From NCBI GenBank assembly GCA_022508965.1, contig JAFLUD010000005.1:1-34588 (forward strand): a stretch of DNA of 34,588 nt. The letters are read 5' to 3'. The DNA comes from Oscillospiraceae bacterium (lineage in GTDB: Bacteria > Bacillota > Clostridia > Oscillospirales > Ruminococcaceae). The translations under genes and the position numbers were made by a program. A model generated the notes under the pieces. The model was not told the DNA's origin, did no database searches, and saw only the letters and a list, made by a program, of their open reading frames with translations. Each line of letters starts with the position of its first letter. Within the stretch, counting starts at the first letter, position 1. This document shows positions 1 to 8,483 of this stretch, piece after piece.

Positions 1-2
1 TG

Positions 3-143
3 TCATTTTTGGTCATAAAAGTTCTGTTAGCTATGAAGAAACAAGACCTTGATCTTAAAGGGGCTTTGAGAGATAATATTGTTTTAGTTTTGTTTACGGG
101 GTTATTCGTTTTTTTGGCAATTTTAAATATTGTTGATAAATGA
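3..143 (+). CDS. C-terminal fragment of a small membrane protein (5' end outside window)
   Basis: An open frame enters from the left edge and ends at a TGA at 141-143, giving the last 46 residues of a protein. The fragment contains a hydrophobic stretch near its C-terminus (from about residue 26 to 43 of the fragment, rich in Leu, Val, Phe and Ile) consistent with a membrane helix, preceded by a charged Lys/Asp segment (MKKQDLDLKG). The family is not recognisable from this piece. It is followed by the hairpin at 185-221, which would serve as its terminator. The alternative is that the frame is open by chance, but the hydrophobic helix and the correctly placed terminator favour a real gene end. 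Confidence 0.5.
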   Translation, partial: SFLVIKVLLAMKKQDLDLKGALRDNIVLVLFTGLFVFLAILNIVDK

Positions 144-184
144 TTGTACCTGCAAATTCTGATTTATCACACAACCGCATATAA

Positions 185-221
185 AAAGCCGCCGCTGTGC
201 CAACAGTACAACGGCGGCTTT
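185..221. terminator. Bidirectional intrinsic terminator between convergent genes
   Basis: A perfect 10-bp GC-rich stem (AAAGCCGCCG at 185-194 with CGGCGGCTTT at 212-221) encloses a 17-nt loop. On the minus strand the stem runs into CTTTTTAT, ending the MATE gene; on the plus strand it runs into CTTTGTTATTT, ending the fragment at 3-143. Confidence 0.85.
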
Positions 222-222
222 G

Positions 223-1593
223 TTATTTCTCCCCAACAATATTGCTTATCCAAACGCCCTTGCGTATCAGCGTATACCCCACGGTAACCTTAATGAAATC
301 AAGCGCCTGAATAACGGCGTAGATGACAAGGATGGGTAGCGTTGTCAGGTTGCAGAGCAGCAGCGCCGCCGGAACTGATACCACCCACGAAAACACGCTG
401 TCGAACAGAAACGTAACCAGCGTTTTTCCGCCGCTGCGAAGCGTGAAATAAAGCGCGTTCAAAAATCCCTGAAGCGGGAAAAACAGAGCGGTGATGACGA
501 TAAAGTTCTTCGCGTACCCGCGAACTAGCTCGCTTGTATCATAAAGATTCGGAAACGCTCCCGAAACGCACACCAGAATAACCGTAAGCGCCGCGGAGAT
601 ACCTCCCGTAAACCACATCAGCCTGAACGCGTCGGACTTCGCCTGCTCATACCGCGACGCTCCCAGCGTCTGCCCGATGAGGATCCCCACAGCGTTTCCG
701 AGGGCAATGAACACGACGTTCAGCAGGTTACACAAAGCGTTCGAGATGTTAAGCCCCGCGATGATATCCAGCCCGCGCAGCGAGTAGCATTGCGTCAGCG
801 CGGCGATGCCTCCCGCCCATAAAAACTCGTTCAGGAATATCGGCACACTTTTTTTGAGAATTTCCCCCGCCGTTTTTTTGGGAATAAGCATGGTTTTGTA
901 AATCCCGATGAGGAAGGTGTGCTTTTTTCTCGCAGCAAACGCCCACGCGATAACGATAACCGCCTCGATAACTCTCGCGATAACGGTAGCAATCGCCGCG
1001 CCCCTAACTCCCAGCCTCGGGAACCCGAGCTTACCGTAGATCAGTAAATTGTTCCCCACAACATCCGCCGCCACCGAGATCACTCCCGCGATCATAGGCT
1101 TGAATGAAGCTCCCGTCTCTCTCAGACTTCCCGCGTAAACCTGAGTAATGACGAACGGAGGAAGCCCCCAGAGCATAATGTTCAGATATTGCTTTGCAAG
1201 CTCCATTGTAAGCGCGGGATCGATTTCGCTGCTCTCGCCCTTGAGATACAGTCCGATGAGGAATTCCTTCCCGACGATAAATAAAACCAGCCCTAAAACC
1301 AGCACCGAGAATCCTATCCAGTGCTTAATTCTCACGGTGCTCTGAAAGCCCTTGGTGTTCTTTTGCCCATAGTATTGCGCACCGTAGATCCCCGGACCCG
1401 ACAGTCCTCCGAAAACAGCCAGATTAAACACAAAAATAAGCTGCCCGACGATCGACACCGCGGTAATAGCCTCCGTCCCCTGGCTCCCCACCATAACGTT
1501 GTCCACAAGCCCCACGGCGTTAGTGATGCCGTTTTGTATCATCATCGGCACTGCCAGGATCAGCGCGCGCTTAAAAATATCGTTTTTATTCAA
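223..1593 (-). CDS. MATE family multidrug/cation efflux transporter
   Basis: The product is a 456-residue polytopic membrane protein of the MATE (MOP superfamily) type, which exports cationic drugs or metabolites using a Na+ or H+ gradient. The sequence shows about twelve hydrophobic segments and MATE-like N-terminal features (PMMIQNGI, then GLVDNVMVGSQG near the first helices). I choose a TTG start at 1593: it has GGAG 9 nt upstream, gives the normal family length, and lies downstream of a perfect promoter at 1628-1656. The in-frame upstream ATG codons at 1656 and 1629 sit inside that promoter and would add residues that cannot be on the transcript. The substrate cannot be told from sequence. 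It is a single-gene unit between a terminator at each side. Confidence 0.88.
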   Translation of the reverse strand: MNKNDIFKRALILAVPMMIQNGITNAVGLVDNVMVGSQGTEAITAVSIVGQLIFVFNLAVFGGLSGPGIYGAQYYGQKNTKGFQSTVRIKHWIGFSVLVLGLVLFIVGKEFLIGLYLKGESSEIDPALTMELAKQYLNIMLWGLPPFVITQVYAGSLRETGASFKPMIAGVISVAADVVGNNLLIYGKLGFPRLGVRGAAIATVIARVIEAVIVIAWAFAARKKHTFLIGIYKTMLIPKKTAGEILKKSVPIFLNEFLWAGGIAALTQCYSLRGLDIIAGLNISNALCNLLNVVFIALGNAVGILIGQTLGASRYEQAKSDAFRLMWFTGGISAALTVILVCVSGAFPNLYDTSELVRGYAKNFIVITALFFPLQGFLNALYFTLRSGGKTLVTFLFDSVFSWVVSVPAALLLCNLTTLPILVIYAVIQALDFIKVTVGYTLIRKGVWISNIVGEK

Positions 1594-1627
1594 GAATATC
1601 AGCTCCGTAAAAAAACAGTCTTTGAAC

Positions 1628-1656
1628 ATTATAATACATTTTCCCGCATTTGTCAA
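1628..1656 (-). promoter_or_regulatory. Sigma-A promoter of the MATE gene
   Basis: On the minus strand TTGACA (1656-1651) and TATAAT (1633-1628) are separated by exactly 17 nt. Both hexamers are perfect matches. The start codon lies about 35 nt downstream of the -10. Confidence 0.9.
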
Positions 1657-1687
1657 CCATAATTTTTATTCTCAAACCGAAACCGAA

Positions 1688-1731
1688 AAACCGCACCGAG
1701 TAAGGCGCAAAGCCCGACAACGGCGCGGTTT
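1688..1731 (-). terminator. Terminator of the dockerin protein gene
   Basis: On the minus strand an 11-bp stem with one G-T wobble (CGGCGCGGTTT at 1721-1731 and AAACCGCACCG at 1688-1698 on the plus strand) is followed by a run of T. It starts 30 nt past the stop codon at 1761. Confidence 0.8.
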
Positions 1732-1760
1732 GATTATTAATATGGGGAATATCGGCAGTC

Positions 1761-3896
1761 TTAATTAGAAGCCAGCCATATCAGCAATGCAGTAACATCC
1801 TTGACGTTGATCTTTCCGTCCTTGTTGAAATCGTATGTCGGGAACTCCTGCACGCTCAGCGGCTCGGTGGCATACGCCAGCGCGACCAGAAGCGCGGTAG
1901 CGTCCTTGACGTTAATCTTGCAGTCGCTGTTGCAGTCGCCCGGCATCTTGGTAACCTTGTCGATAACGACCGCGTATTTGCCGTTCTTCTCGATATGAAG
2001 AACCGCCTCGGCGTTACCGTCAACCTCTGCGCAGGAGACGAATTCCAGCTCGCCGTTAGTGTTGTAGAGGAACAGATTCGCAAAGGTTTTCGTGCCCTTC
2101 GCAAAAGAGGAAGAAGCGTTGACCTTTATCGAAGCGCCGCTTCCCAGATTCTTCGCCGAAACGTTGAACGACCGTCCCTTTTCGCCGCCCACCTGCTCCA
2201 GCAGAACAAACGGAATGACCGCCGAGGTGATGTTGAGATCGAGCGCCGCGCGGTCAGACATCTTCGCCGTATCAACGATCCAGGTGTAGTTGCCGTTGAG
2301 CTTCATCTCAATGACGAGCTTCTTTTCGGCGGCGGCGCTTACCAGCTCCGCGGGAACCGTCCGCATACCCTCCGCTTTTATTGAGGAACCCTCCGCCGCG
2401 TTTGCGATCATTTGCGCAAGCTCCTCGGCAGTCGTGATCTTTTCCGGCTGCTGATCTTCGGGGAGTATCGGCTCCCCGACTTTTATCGAACATTCCGCAA
2501 TGCAGGGCGCGTAATGCTCGTTCCCCCCAAACTCCGCGGTAAAGGTATACAAAGCGTCTCTTATGGGGAATTGCACTTCAAATTCCCGAACGTTGCTCTT
2601 GCTGCTTTTGATCTCGGTGATGGAGAAAAACATCTCTCCCATGCCGCTGCTCGAAACGGTAATAGAACCGCCCACGCCCTCGGGGATCCCCTTAACGGAC
2701 AGATAGCCAAAATCGCCGATCGCAATATTCTCCCGCCTCGGAGTAATGGAGAAATTACCGAGCTTGATCTTCGAGATCGTCACAACCGCGACCCCGTCCA
2801 CCGTCTCGTATTTTTCGTCATCGGGAACAAACGTGACCGCGAAAGATTTTTTCTCGCAAGGCTCCGTCGGGAGCTTGTCCCAAAAATACCATGTGCCCGA
2901 AATTTTTTCGCCGCCGACTTCAGCGTAGCTTCCGTTTTCGTAGAGAATATTCTCCGAAACCGCCTTACCGTCGTATTCTTTTGTGATCGGCTTTACGGTG
3001 AGTTTGGGAATTTCTTTTTCAGCGGGAACAACATAGAAATACAGATCATAGTCCGCATAGTTTTTCATATTCGTCACGGGGATAGTGATGACCGCCCCGC
3101 CTCTGTTATTGGGATTCAGCGCGAATTTCAGCTCGTTAAAAGCGATCTTAGGCCTGTTGTCCGCGGTAAATTCCTCCGGAGAATACCGGGGCGCTCCGAA
3201 AACCGCGTCGGCGGGCTTCATTGCCGACAGATCAAGCACAAAGCTCTTTCCGGGATTGACCTTAAGCTCCAGCTCAAAATCCTCCGAGGGAGCCTTTTCA
3301 ATGTTGAACAAAACCGTTCTCTTGCCGGAAAAATTCCCCGAAAAAACGATATCGCAAGCCGCCTTTTCCGAGGAGGAAGCGTTAACGTTATTGCGAAAAG
3401 AGAGCGTGTAATCAATATCTTTTTTAAGCGTAAGCGCGCCCGCCGTTACGGTGATATCGGGAGTTATCGCCGCCCCGCTGTAAACGCACTTCGGAACCGT
3501 CACGCGAACGTTCGTGTTCTTGTCCGAACAGTCCAGCGGCTCGATTTTGTATGTAACAAAAACCTCTCCCGTATAGCTTCCGATGCCCTTTATTTTAACG
3601 GTTTTCTCGCCCGCGTTCACACAGTCCTCCGGGAACGTCACGATAAAATCGGTGTTTTCGGAGAGCGCCGCGCCGTTTGCCGAAACTAAAACAGTCGGCT
3701 TGTTTACGTTGCCGTTGTAGCTCACGTTTTTGTATTCGAGAGAAACGTTTTTGCCCGTGATCTCAGTTGAATTCGGGGAATTCACAGGCTCGTCCGCCGA
3801 AGCCGCAAAAGCGTCCGCCGCGCCTGCCGAATAAGCCGGAATTGAAAGGGAAGCTGCAAGAATGATTGCTAAAGCAGATTTAAGAAATTTGTTCAT
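1761..3896 (-). CDS. Secreted dockerin-containing protein with Ig-like/MBG repeats
   Basis: A 711-residue exported protein. Residues 1 to about 27 form a signal peptide (KFLK, then a Leu/Ala/Ile core and AYSAGAADA). Two repeats of about 75 residues follow (about 48-120 and 127-200) with the pattern YxG...P.v.v..g..L....DYtv......naG....v.f.G.yxG, typical of bacterial Ig-like surface repeats. A YDG/MBG-type module lies at about 305-378 (EYDGKAV). The last 60 residues are a type I dockerin with two EF-hand-like calcium loops, GDCNSDCKINVKD and DFNKDGKINVKD. No catalytic domain is recognisable. By family knowledge the dockerin would dock it on a cohesin scaffoldin. GGAGG lies 8 nt before the ATG. 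It is a single-gene unit with its own promoter and terminator. Confidence 0.85.
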   Translation of the reverse strand: MNKFLKSALAIILAASLSIPAYSAGAADAFAASADEPVNSPNSTEITGKNVSLEYKNVSYNGNVNKPTVLVSANGAALSENTDFIVTFPEDCVNAGEKTVKIKGIGSYTGEVFVTYKIEPLDCSDKNTNVRVTVPKCVYSGAAITPDITVTAGALTLKKDIDYTLSFRNNVNASSSEKAACDIVFSGNFSGKRTVLFNIEKAPSEDFELELKVNPGKSFVLDLSAMKPADAVFGAPRYSPEEFTADNRPKIAFNELKFALNPNNRGGAVITIPVTNMKNYADYDLYFYVVPAEKEIPKLTVKPITKEYDGKAVSENILYENGSYAEVGGEKISGTWYFWDKLPTEPCEKKSFAVTFVPDDEKYETVDGVAVVTISKIKLGNFSITPRRENIAIGDFGYLSVKGIPEGVGGSITVSSSGMGEMFFSITEIKSSKSNVREFEVQFPIRDALYTFTAEFGGNEHYAPCIAECSIKVGEPILPEDQQPEKITTAEELAQMIANAAEGSSIKAEGMRTVPAELVSAAAEKKLVIEMKLNGNYTWIVDTAKMSDRAALDLNITSAVIPFVLLEQVGGEKGRSFNVSAKNLGSGASIKVNASSSFAKGTKTFANLFLYNTNGELEFVSCAEVDGNAEAVLHIEKNGKYAVVIDKVTKMPGDCNSDCKINVKDATALLVALAYATEPLSVQEFPTYDFNKDGKINVKDVTALLIWLASN

Positions 3897-3937
3897 TGAA
3901 GATATCCTCCGAAAAATATTGCATAATTATCAATTCA

Positions 3938-3946
3938 ATTATATCA
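3938..3946 (-). promoter_or_regulatory. Extended -10 promoter of the dockerin protein gene
   Basis: The minus strand reads TGATATAAT, a TGn-extended perfect -10 element, about 40 nt before the start codon. No good -35 hexamer is seen at 16-18 nt, which is usual for extended -10 promoters. Confidence 0.65.
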
Positions 3947-4037
3947 CAAACAGATTAAGAAAGTAACCCGTATTTTGCATATTTTTATACACGTTTTTTT
4001 GTGCAACTTAACGACTTCGTTCCGTTATTTTTGAGAA

Positions 4038-4709
4038 TTATTGAGAATTTTTGTTCATCGCCAGAAGCTCGGTTATACGTTTTGAGAACTCCTCAAGCGA
4101 CTCGGCGTAAACGTCGGCGCACCGTTTTAGGTCCTCCTGATTTTTCTCGCTGATATCCTTTACAGCCGCGGTAAAAAATCCCGCCTTTTTTGCCGTCTGA
4201 ACAGCCCGCAGCGAATCCTCAAAAACGATCGTCTCCTCGGGAATTGCGTATATAAGATCGGCAGCCGCGAGGAACACCTCCGGAGAGGTTTTCGCCCCAA
4301 ATTCGTTGCAGCTCACCGCCCCCGCGAAGAAGTCGGCGACGCCCAGCTTTGAGAGTGTCGACATCGCTAGCGCGGAATCCCCCGCGGTCGCGATGCTCAT
4401 TCGTATACACCGCGAATGAAGCGCCGACAACAGTTTAGTAGCACCCTGCTTAAAGGCAGCCTGCTCTTGATAATACTCCTCGGTCATACGCGTAAGATGC
4501 CTTAGAATTTCCTCGGATGAGTAGGGGATGTTGTAGGTTTTGTGAAGATACCTCGCCCCCTCAAGCATGGACATTTCGCTCAGCCTGTCCGATAGGCCCT
4601 CCTCGGGAGTTTTTCCAAGCAGCGAGACATAACGCGCCCCCAGATTCAGCCACATCGCCGACGAATCGAGAATAGTCCCGTCCAGATCAAATATAGCGGA
4701 TTTTATCAT
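4038..4709 (-). CDS. HAD-superfamily hydrolase, subfamily IA (phosphoglycolate phosphatase/beta-phosphoglucomutase-like)
   Basis: A 223-residue cytosolic phosphatase or phosphomutase-like enzyme. HAD motifs are visible: motif I DLDGT near the N-terminus (residues 8-12, with the two catalytic Asp), motif II within SIATAG, motif III the Lys of AKTSPEVF, and motif IV FEDS. The cap between motif I and II is helical, fitting subfamily IA. I choose the ATG at 4709 because GAGG lies 8 nt upstream; the in-frame GTG at 4718 would sit 14 nt from the nearest ribosome site. It follows mntP by 16 nt and is probably cotranscribed. The substrate cannot be assigned from sequence. Confidence 0.85.
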   Translation of the reverse strand: MIKSAIFDLDGTILDSSAMWLNLGARYVSLLGKTPEEGLSDRLSEMSMLEGARYLHKTYNIPYSSEEILRHLTRMTEEYYQEQAAFKQGATKLLSALHSRCIRMSIATAGDSALAMSTLSKLGVADFFAGAVSCNEFGAKTSPEVFLAAADLIYAIPEETIVFEDSLRAVQTAKKAGFFTAAVKDISEKNQEDLKRCADVYAESLEEFSKRITELLAMNKNSQ

Positions 4710-4725
4710 TTGCCACACCTCATTT

Positions 4726-5301
4726 TTAAATTCCTCCGCTCAAATGCTCCAAAAATGTTTTTATTCCAATTATAGCGAGAACGATACCCCCCGCAAGCTC
4801 CGCCCGTGCGCCCAGCCTCAGCCCCAGCTTTCTTCCGCCAAGCGCTCCCAGAAGCGACAATACAAACGTCACCGCGCCGATAAACACAGCCGCGGGAGCG
4901 ATAGCCACCCGAATAGCCGCAAAGCTCACGCCCACCATAAGCGCGTCAACAGCGGTAGCCGCCGCCTGCATAAGAACCGCGCCGAAGCTCAGCTCTTTTG
5001 TTTGGGGAACAAACTCATCGTCCTTGTCGAACAGTTCTCTCAAACTTTCGACGATCATCTTTCCGCCGATGAAGCCCAGCACTCCCAGCGCCAGAAAATG
5101 ATCGAATGCGCTGATATACTTCGCAAGCCCCGAGCCGAGCGTAAACCCGATAATAGGCATAATCGCCTGAAACAGCCCGAACATAAAAGCGATAAGCACC
5201 GCTCGCCGACGTTTTTGCAGATTCAGCCCGTCGGCGAGCGCCACCGCGAACGCGTCCGCCGAAAGCCCCACCGCCACAAAAAACAGTTCCACAACAGACA
5301 T
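4726..5301 (-). CDS. mntP: Putative manganese exporter MntP
   Basis: A 191-residue, six-helix membrane protein of the MntP (YebN, DUF204) family, which exports Mn2+ and protects against manganese toxicity. Two internally related halves are visible, each with the conserved Asp-bearing helix: SADAFAVALADG near residue 14 and TAVDALMVGVSFA in the second half. A charged loop (FDKDDEFVPQTK) separates them. The ATG at 5301 is preferred over a GTG at 5310 because GAGGTGA lies directly upstream of it. Family length is about 190 residues, so the protein is complete. It has no yybP-ykoY-type manganese riboswitch in the 59-nt gap before it, and it is followed closely by the HAD gene. Confidence 0.92.
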   Translation of the reverse strand: MSVVELFFVAVGLSADAFAVALADGLNLQKRRRAVLIAFMFGLFQAIMPIIGFTLGSGLAKYISAFDHFLALGVLGFIGGKMIVESLRELFDKDDEFVPQTKELSFGAVLMQAAATAVDALMVGVSFAAIRVAIAPAAVFIGAVTFVLSLLGALGGRKLGLRLGARAELAGGIVLAIIGIKTFLEHLSGGI

Positions 5302-5360
5302 AAAGATCACCTCATTGATTAGTTGAAGTTTTTTACGTCCGTTTTTTAAGGAGTCAAAAG

Positions 5361-5828
5361 TCAGCGAAACTTTTCCAATCTATATAATAGCTCATCGTCA
5401 ACCGTATTGATTCCGTTTTTATAATCGTAACCCATTTTTCTGTAAAACTCTACCGCAGTGATAGAAGCCGGAACTTCGACGCGTTTTGCTCTTAAAAAAT
5501 ATTCATCCTGTTCGAGCGTTTGAATAATTTTCCTGCCAATTCCTTTTCCCTGATATTCCGGCAGCACAAAAATCGTTAATAAAACGCTTTCCGTTGTACT
5601 TCCCCAATATCCCGCAACAGCCCCGCACCCGATGATTTGCGAATCCTCGCAAACAACATACATATGTCCCTCTTTTGATCTTTCGATCAAAATCTCCGCC
5701 GAGTGGGAAGCGATATTGGCTTCGATGTATTCTTTTGAATAGTTTTTGCTGTTGCTGATTTTCAGCGTTCGGGCAATCAGCTGTGCCGTTTTTGGCGCGT
5801 CTTCCCGTCGAAATCTCCGTATTTCCAT
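5361..5828 (-). CDS. GNAT family N-acetyltransferase
   Basis: A 155-residue cytosolic acetyl-CoA-dependent N-acetyltransferase. The acetyl-CoA binding signature is present as VLPEYQGKGIGRKII (the Q/RxxGxG/A loop), preceded by the beta-strand LLTIFV and followed by AVEFYRKMGY, the typical motif B segment. The N-terminus (EIRRFRREDAPKTAQLI) is the usual first strand and helix. The substrate is unknown. The start ATG has only a weak site (AGGTAAA) about 5-10 nt upstream. It lies 31 nt downstream of tgt on the same strand and may be read from the EAL-tgt promoter. Confidence 0.87.
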   Translation of the reverse strand: MEIRRFRREDAPKTAQLIARTLKISNSKNYSKEYIEANIASHSAEILIERSKEGHMYVVCEDSQIIGCGAVAGYWGSTTESVLLTIFVLPEYQGKGIGRKIIQTLEQDEYFLRAKRVEVPASITAVEFYRKMGYDYKNGINTVDDELLYRLEKFR

Positions 5829-5859
5829 TTTGATTTACCTAAACGATAATAGCATTGTA

Positions 5860-6996
5860 CTAGTCCTCTGCCTTCTGCGCCAAAAGCGGGGAATACTTGT
5901 TCCGAAATTCCGTAAACGTCCCGTTATCCAGCTCCTCGCATATCCTATCCATAAGCGAGTTGTAGAAATAAAGATTATGCAGGACCGCAAGCCTTCCCGC
6001 AAGCTGTTCTCCCGCCTTGAAAAGGTGGCGGATATACGCGCGCGAGAAATTGCGGCAGGCAGGGCAGCCGCAGCCGGGGTCAAGCGGACGCGGATCGGTC
6101 TTATACTGCTCGTTGGTCGCGTGGAGAATTCCGTTCCAGGTGAATATCGTCGCGTGGCGGGCGTTTCGGCTGGGCATTACGCAGTCGAACATATCCACGC
6201 CGCGATAGACCGCCTCGATAATGTTGGAGGGAGTCCCCACCCCCATAAGATACCGCGGCTTGTCAACCGGCGCGTAGGGGATAACCTCGTCGAGAATGTG
6301 ATACATGACCTCCGTAGGCTCACCTACGGCAAGCCCCCCGACAGCGTATCCGTCGAGGTTCATCTCGCGGATAACTTTCATGTGTTCGATGCGGATGTGG
6401 TCGTAGGTGCCGCCCTGATTTATCGCGAAAAGCAGCTGTTTTTTGTTGAGAGTTTCCGGCAGGGAATTAAGCCTCGCCATTTCCTTTTGACAGCGCTCCA
6501 GCCAGCGCGTGGTGCGCTCTACCGACTTTTGAACATAGTCCTCCGGCGCGGGATTTTCCACGCACTCATCGAACGCCATAGCGATCGTCGAACCGAGCGC
6601 CGACTGGATCTGCATACTCTCCTCGGGACCGATGAATAGGCGTCTGCCGTCGATATGCGAGGAAAAGTACACGCCCTCCTCCTTAATCTTACGCAGCTTG
6701 GCTAAAGAAAATACCTGAAACCCGCCGCTGTCGGTGAGAATGGGCTTGTCCCAGTTCATAAACCCGTGCAGCCCGCCCATTTTGTAAACGATATCCTCTC
6801 CAGGGCGCAGATGAAGATGATAGGTGTTGCAAAGCGCGACGCGCGTCTTAAGCTCCCGCAGATCGACGCAGGAGACGCCGCCCTTGATTGCGGCGGCGGT
6901 AGCGACGTTCATGAAGAACGGGGTCTCAATATCCCCGTGCGGAGTTTGGAAAACCCCGCGTCGGGCGTTTCCTTCTGTTTTTTTGAGTGTGAACAT
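5860..6996 (-). CDS. tgt: tRNA-guanine transglycosylase (queuine tRNA-ribosyltransferase)
   Basis: A 378-residue enzyme that exchanges guanine-34 in GUN anticodons for preQ1 or queuine. Visible family residues: TDSGGFQ at 88-94 with the Asp89 base, GINQGG-like AINQGG near 191, GGLAVGE near 220, the nucleophile Asp271 in FDCVMPSR, and the zinc site Cys309, Cys311, Cys314 and His340. Full family length. AAGGAG lies 5 nt before the ATG. It starts only 9 nt after the EAL gene stop, so the two are almost certainly cotranscribed. No preQ1 synthesis genes (queC, D, E, F) or queA are in the window, so whether it uses preQ1 or salvaged queuine cannot be decided here. Confidence 0.95.
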   Translation of the reverse strand: MFTLKKTEGNARRGVFQTPHGDIETPFFMNVATAAAIKGGVSCVDLRELKTRVALCNTYHLHLRPGEDIVYKMGGLHGFMNWDKPILTDSGGFQVFSLAKLRKIKEEGVYFSSHIDGRRLFIGPEESMQIQSALGSTIAMAFDECVENPAPEDYVQKSVERTTRWLERCQKEMARLNSLPETLNKKQLLFAINQGGTYDHIRIEHMKVIREMNLDGYAVGGLAVGEPTEVMYHILDEVIPYAPVDKPRYLMGVGTPSNIIEAVYRGVDMFDCVMPSRNARHATIFTWNGILHATNEQYKTDPRPLDPGCGCPACRNFSRAYIRHLFKAGEQLAGRLAVLHNLYFYNSLMDRICEELDNGTFTEFRNKYSPLLAQKAED

Positions 6997-7005
6997 TTGC
7001 TCTCC

Positions 7006-8214
7006 TTATTCGATCGCCCTAGACAGCGTTATAGCCAGAATATCGTCGGACGCGGGATTTTTCATGTAATAGTTTGTGGTCTCAACTTTACGGTAAACAC
7101 CGTCGTCTCCGAGCTGGCGCGTGATGACCGAGCGCACGCGCTGACCGTCTTCGTAAGCCGCTATCTGGTCGTTCACGTCAAACGTGTCGGAAAACAGCTT
7201 CTGATCGTCCGGGTGCATAGTAGAAGCGCCGTGAACGATAAGCTCGTCGTAAACCCCCGTAGACGGACACGAACGCGTCGAGAAGTTCTCGTAAGCCATC
7301 ATATAAAAGCTGTTCCTGCTTAGATTGCTGAGAATAACCAGCGGAAAATGCTTGAACACGGCGTTCAGCAGCAGTTGAGTTGCCGAAGCCGGCGGAAGCG
7401 TCAGCAGTATATCCTCCGTCTCGGGAACCGAATCCGCCGCCTTAAGCGCCTCGCGGAACTCCTCCTCGGGCAGCGGTTTTGAGAATAAAAAGCCCTGAAT
7501 AAGCTCGCAGCCGCAGGTGCGCAAAAAGCCCAATTGTTCTTTTGTCTCAACGCCCTCCGCGACGGTGGAAAGCCCCAGCCTGTTCGCGAAGCCGAAGATG
7601 CTCTCCAGAACGATGCGTTCCTTTTCGTTCTCGCAGTTGCCGCTCAGCAGCGACTTGTCGATCTTGAGGACCGACGCCGGAACGTCCTTAACGAAATTCA
7701 GCGAAGAAAGCCCGCTGCCGAAGTCGTCGATGGAGATATCGAAGCCCGCGTCCTTGATGCTCCGCACAAAGTCGATGATATCCGCGCCGTCAAACGCCAG
7801 CGCCGATTCGGTGATCTCGATCTCGAGCAGCTTTCGCGGTATTTTGAATTCATCCGCCATCTCGCTTAATTTTTCCGAGAACTTCGGCTCCTTCGAGTGC
7901 AGCCTCGAAAAGTTCACCGACACGGGAACAACGTGCCGCCCCGCCTTTATTTCCTCGCTGAGGAACAGACAGGTCTCTTTCATCATATACCAGTCAAGCT
8001 GAATGATAAGCCCCAGCTCCTCCAGCAGCGGAATAAACATCGCTGGCGATATCATGATCCCGTCCGACATCCGCCAGCGCGCCAGAGCCTCCGCCCCCTG
8101 AATTTTTCCGTTCACGGCATTGTACTTCGGCTGATAATAAACCTTGATCTCCTTGTTTTCAAAAGCCTTTTCGATAAGCTCGCCGATATTTTCTGTGCTG
8201 ATCTCTATTTCCAT
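7006..8214 (-). CDS. Cyclic di-GMP phosphodiesterase (EAL domain) with C-terminal PAS-like domain
   Basis: A 402-residue cytosolic protein. The EAL domain occupies about residues 1-255 and keeps the catalytic signature: EALARW near 42, VNFSR, EITES near 134, DDFGSG at 163-168, the Lys of LKIDKS, AEGVET and the Gln of QGFLFSKP. By family knowledge these ligate metals and hydrolyse c-di-GMP, so it is predicted active. The remaining 130 residues resemble a PAS-type sensor found after GGDEF/EAL domains in Clostridia (HPDD near 310, then a VYRKVET strand); the ligand is unknown. I take the ATG at 8214 with GGAG 8 nt upstream over the GTG at 8220. There is no signal or membrane segment. It leads a unit with tgt. 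Confidence 0.92.
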   Translation of the reverse strand: MEIEISTENIGELIEKAFENKEIKVYYQPKYNAVNGKIQGAEALARWRMSDGIMISPAMFIPLLEELGLIIQLDWYMMKETCLFLSEEIKAGRHVVPVSVNFSRLHSKEPKFSEKLSEMADEFKIPRKLLEIEITESALAFDGADIIDFVRSIKDAGFDISIDDFGSGLSSLNFVKDVPASVLKIDKSLLSGNCENEKERIVLESIFGFANRLGLSTVAEGVETKEQLGFLRTCGCELIQGFLFSKPLPEEEFREALKAADSVPETEDILLTLPPASATQLLLNAVFKHFPLVILSNLSRNSFYMMAYENFSTRSCPSTGVYDELIVHGASTMHPDDQKLFSDTFDVNDQIAAYEDGQRVRSVITRQLGDDGVYRKVETTNYYMKNPASDDILAITLSRAIE

Positions 8215-8275
8215 AACCACCGCTCCAAACCAAATTGATTCACGGCAAGCACAACGCGAGCCGCCCGTTATTTAA

Positions 8276-8284
8276 ATTATATCA
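8276..8284 (-). promoter_or_regulatory. Extended -10 promoter of the EAL-tgt unit
   Basis: The minus strand reads TGATATAAT (8284-8276), a TGn-extended perfect -10, with only a weak -35 (TTACAA at 18 nt). The leader to the ATG at 8214 is about 55 nt. Confidence 0.6.
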
Positions 8285-8399
8285 TAAAATACTCCGGGAT
8301 TGTAATGTTTTTTTACAAAAAATTACTTTTCGTCAAAATTACCATAAAACGCCTTAAAAATTTGTTGCAAATATATTTTTAAATTAGCCGTTTTCGCTC

Positions 8400-8428
8400 T
8401 TGTAATTTTTGCCCATTTGTTGTATACT
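8400..8428 (+). promoter_or_regulatory. Promoter of the cellobiose phosphorylase gene
   Basis: TTGTAA (8400-8405) and TATACT (8423-8428) are separated by 17 nt, about 55 nt before the start codon at 8484. The region between this and the divergent EAL promoter (8285-8399) is AT-rich; I see no clear operator in it. Confidence 0.6.
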
Positions 8429-8483
8429 TTATGGTAAGGGATTATTATGCCCCGAAAAAGGAAATGGAAGGACGGTATTTCTA

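Noticed and set aside
2412-3689. Open frame of 425 codons opposite the dockerin gene
   Set aside because: Arg-rich composition typical of antisense frames; the minus-strand gene has signal peptide, repeats, dockerin, promoter and terminator.
3965-4037. Weak hairpins after the HAD gene as a terminator
   Set aside because: Only 4-5 bp of imperfect pairing (AACG with CGTT) without a proper T run on the minus strand; not convincing.
5302-5360. Possible manganese riboswitch (yybP-ykoY) before mntP
   Set aside because: The gap is only 59 nt and shows none of the conserved riboswitch core; too short for the element.
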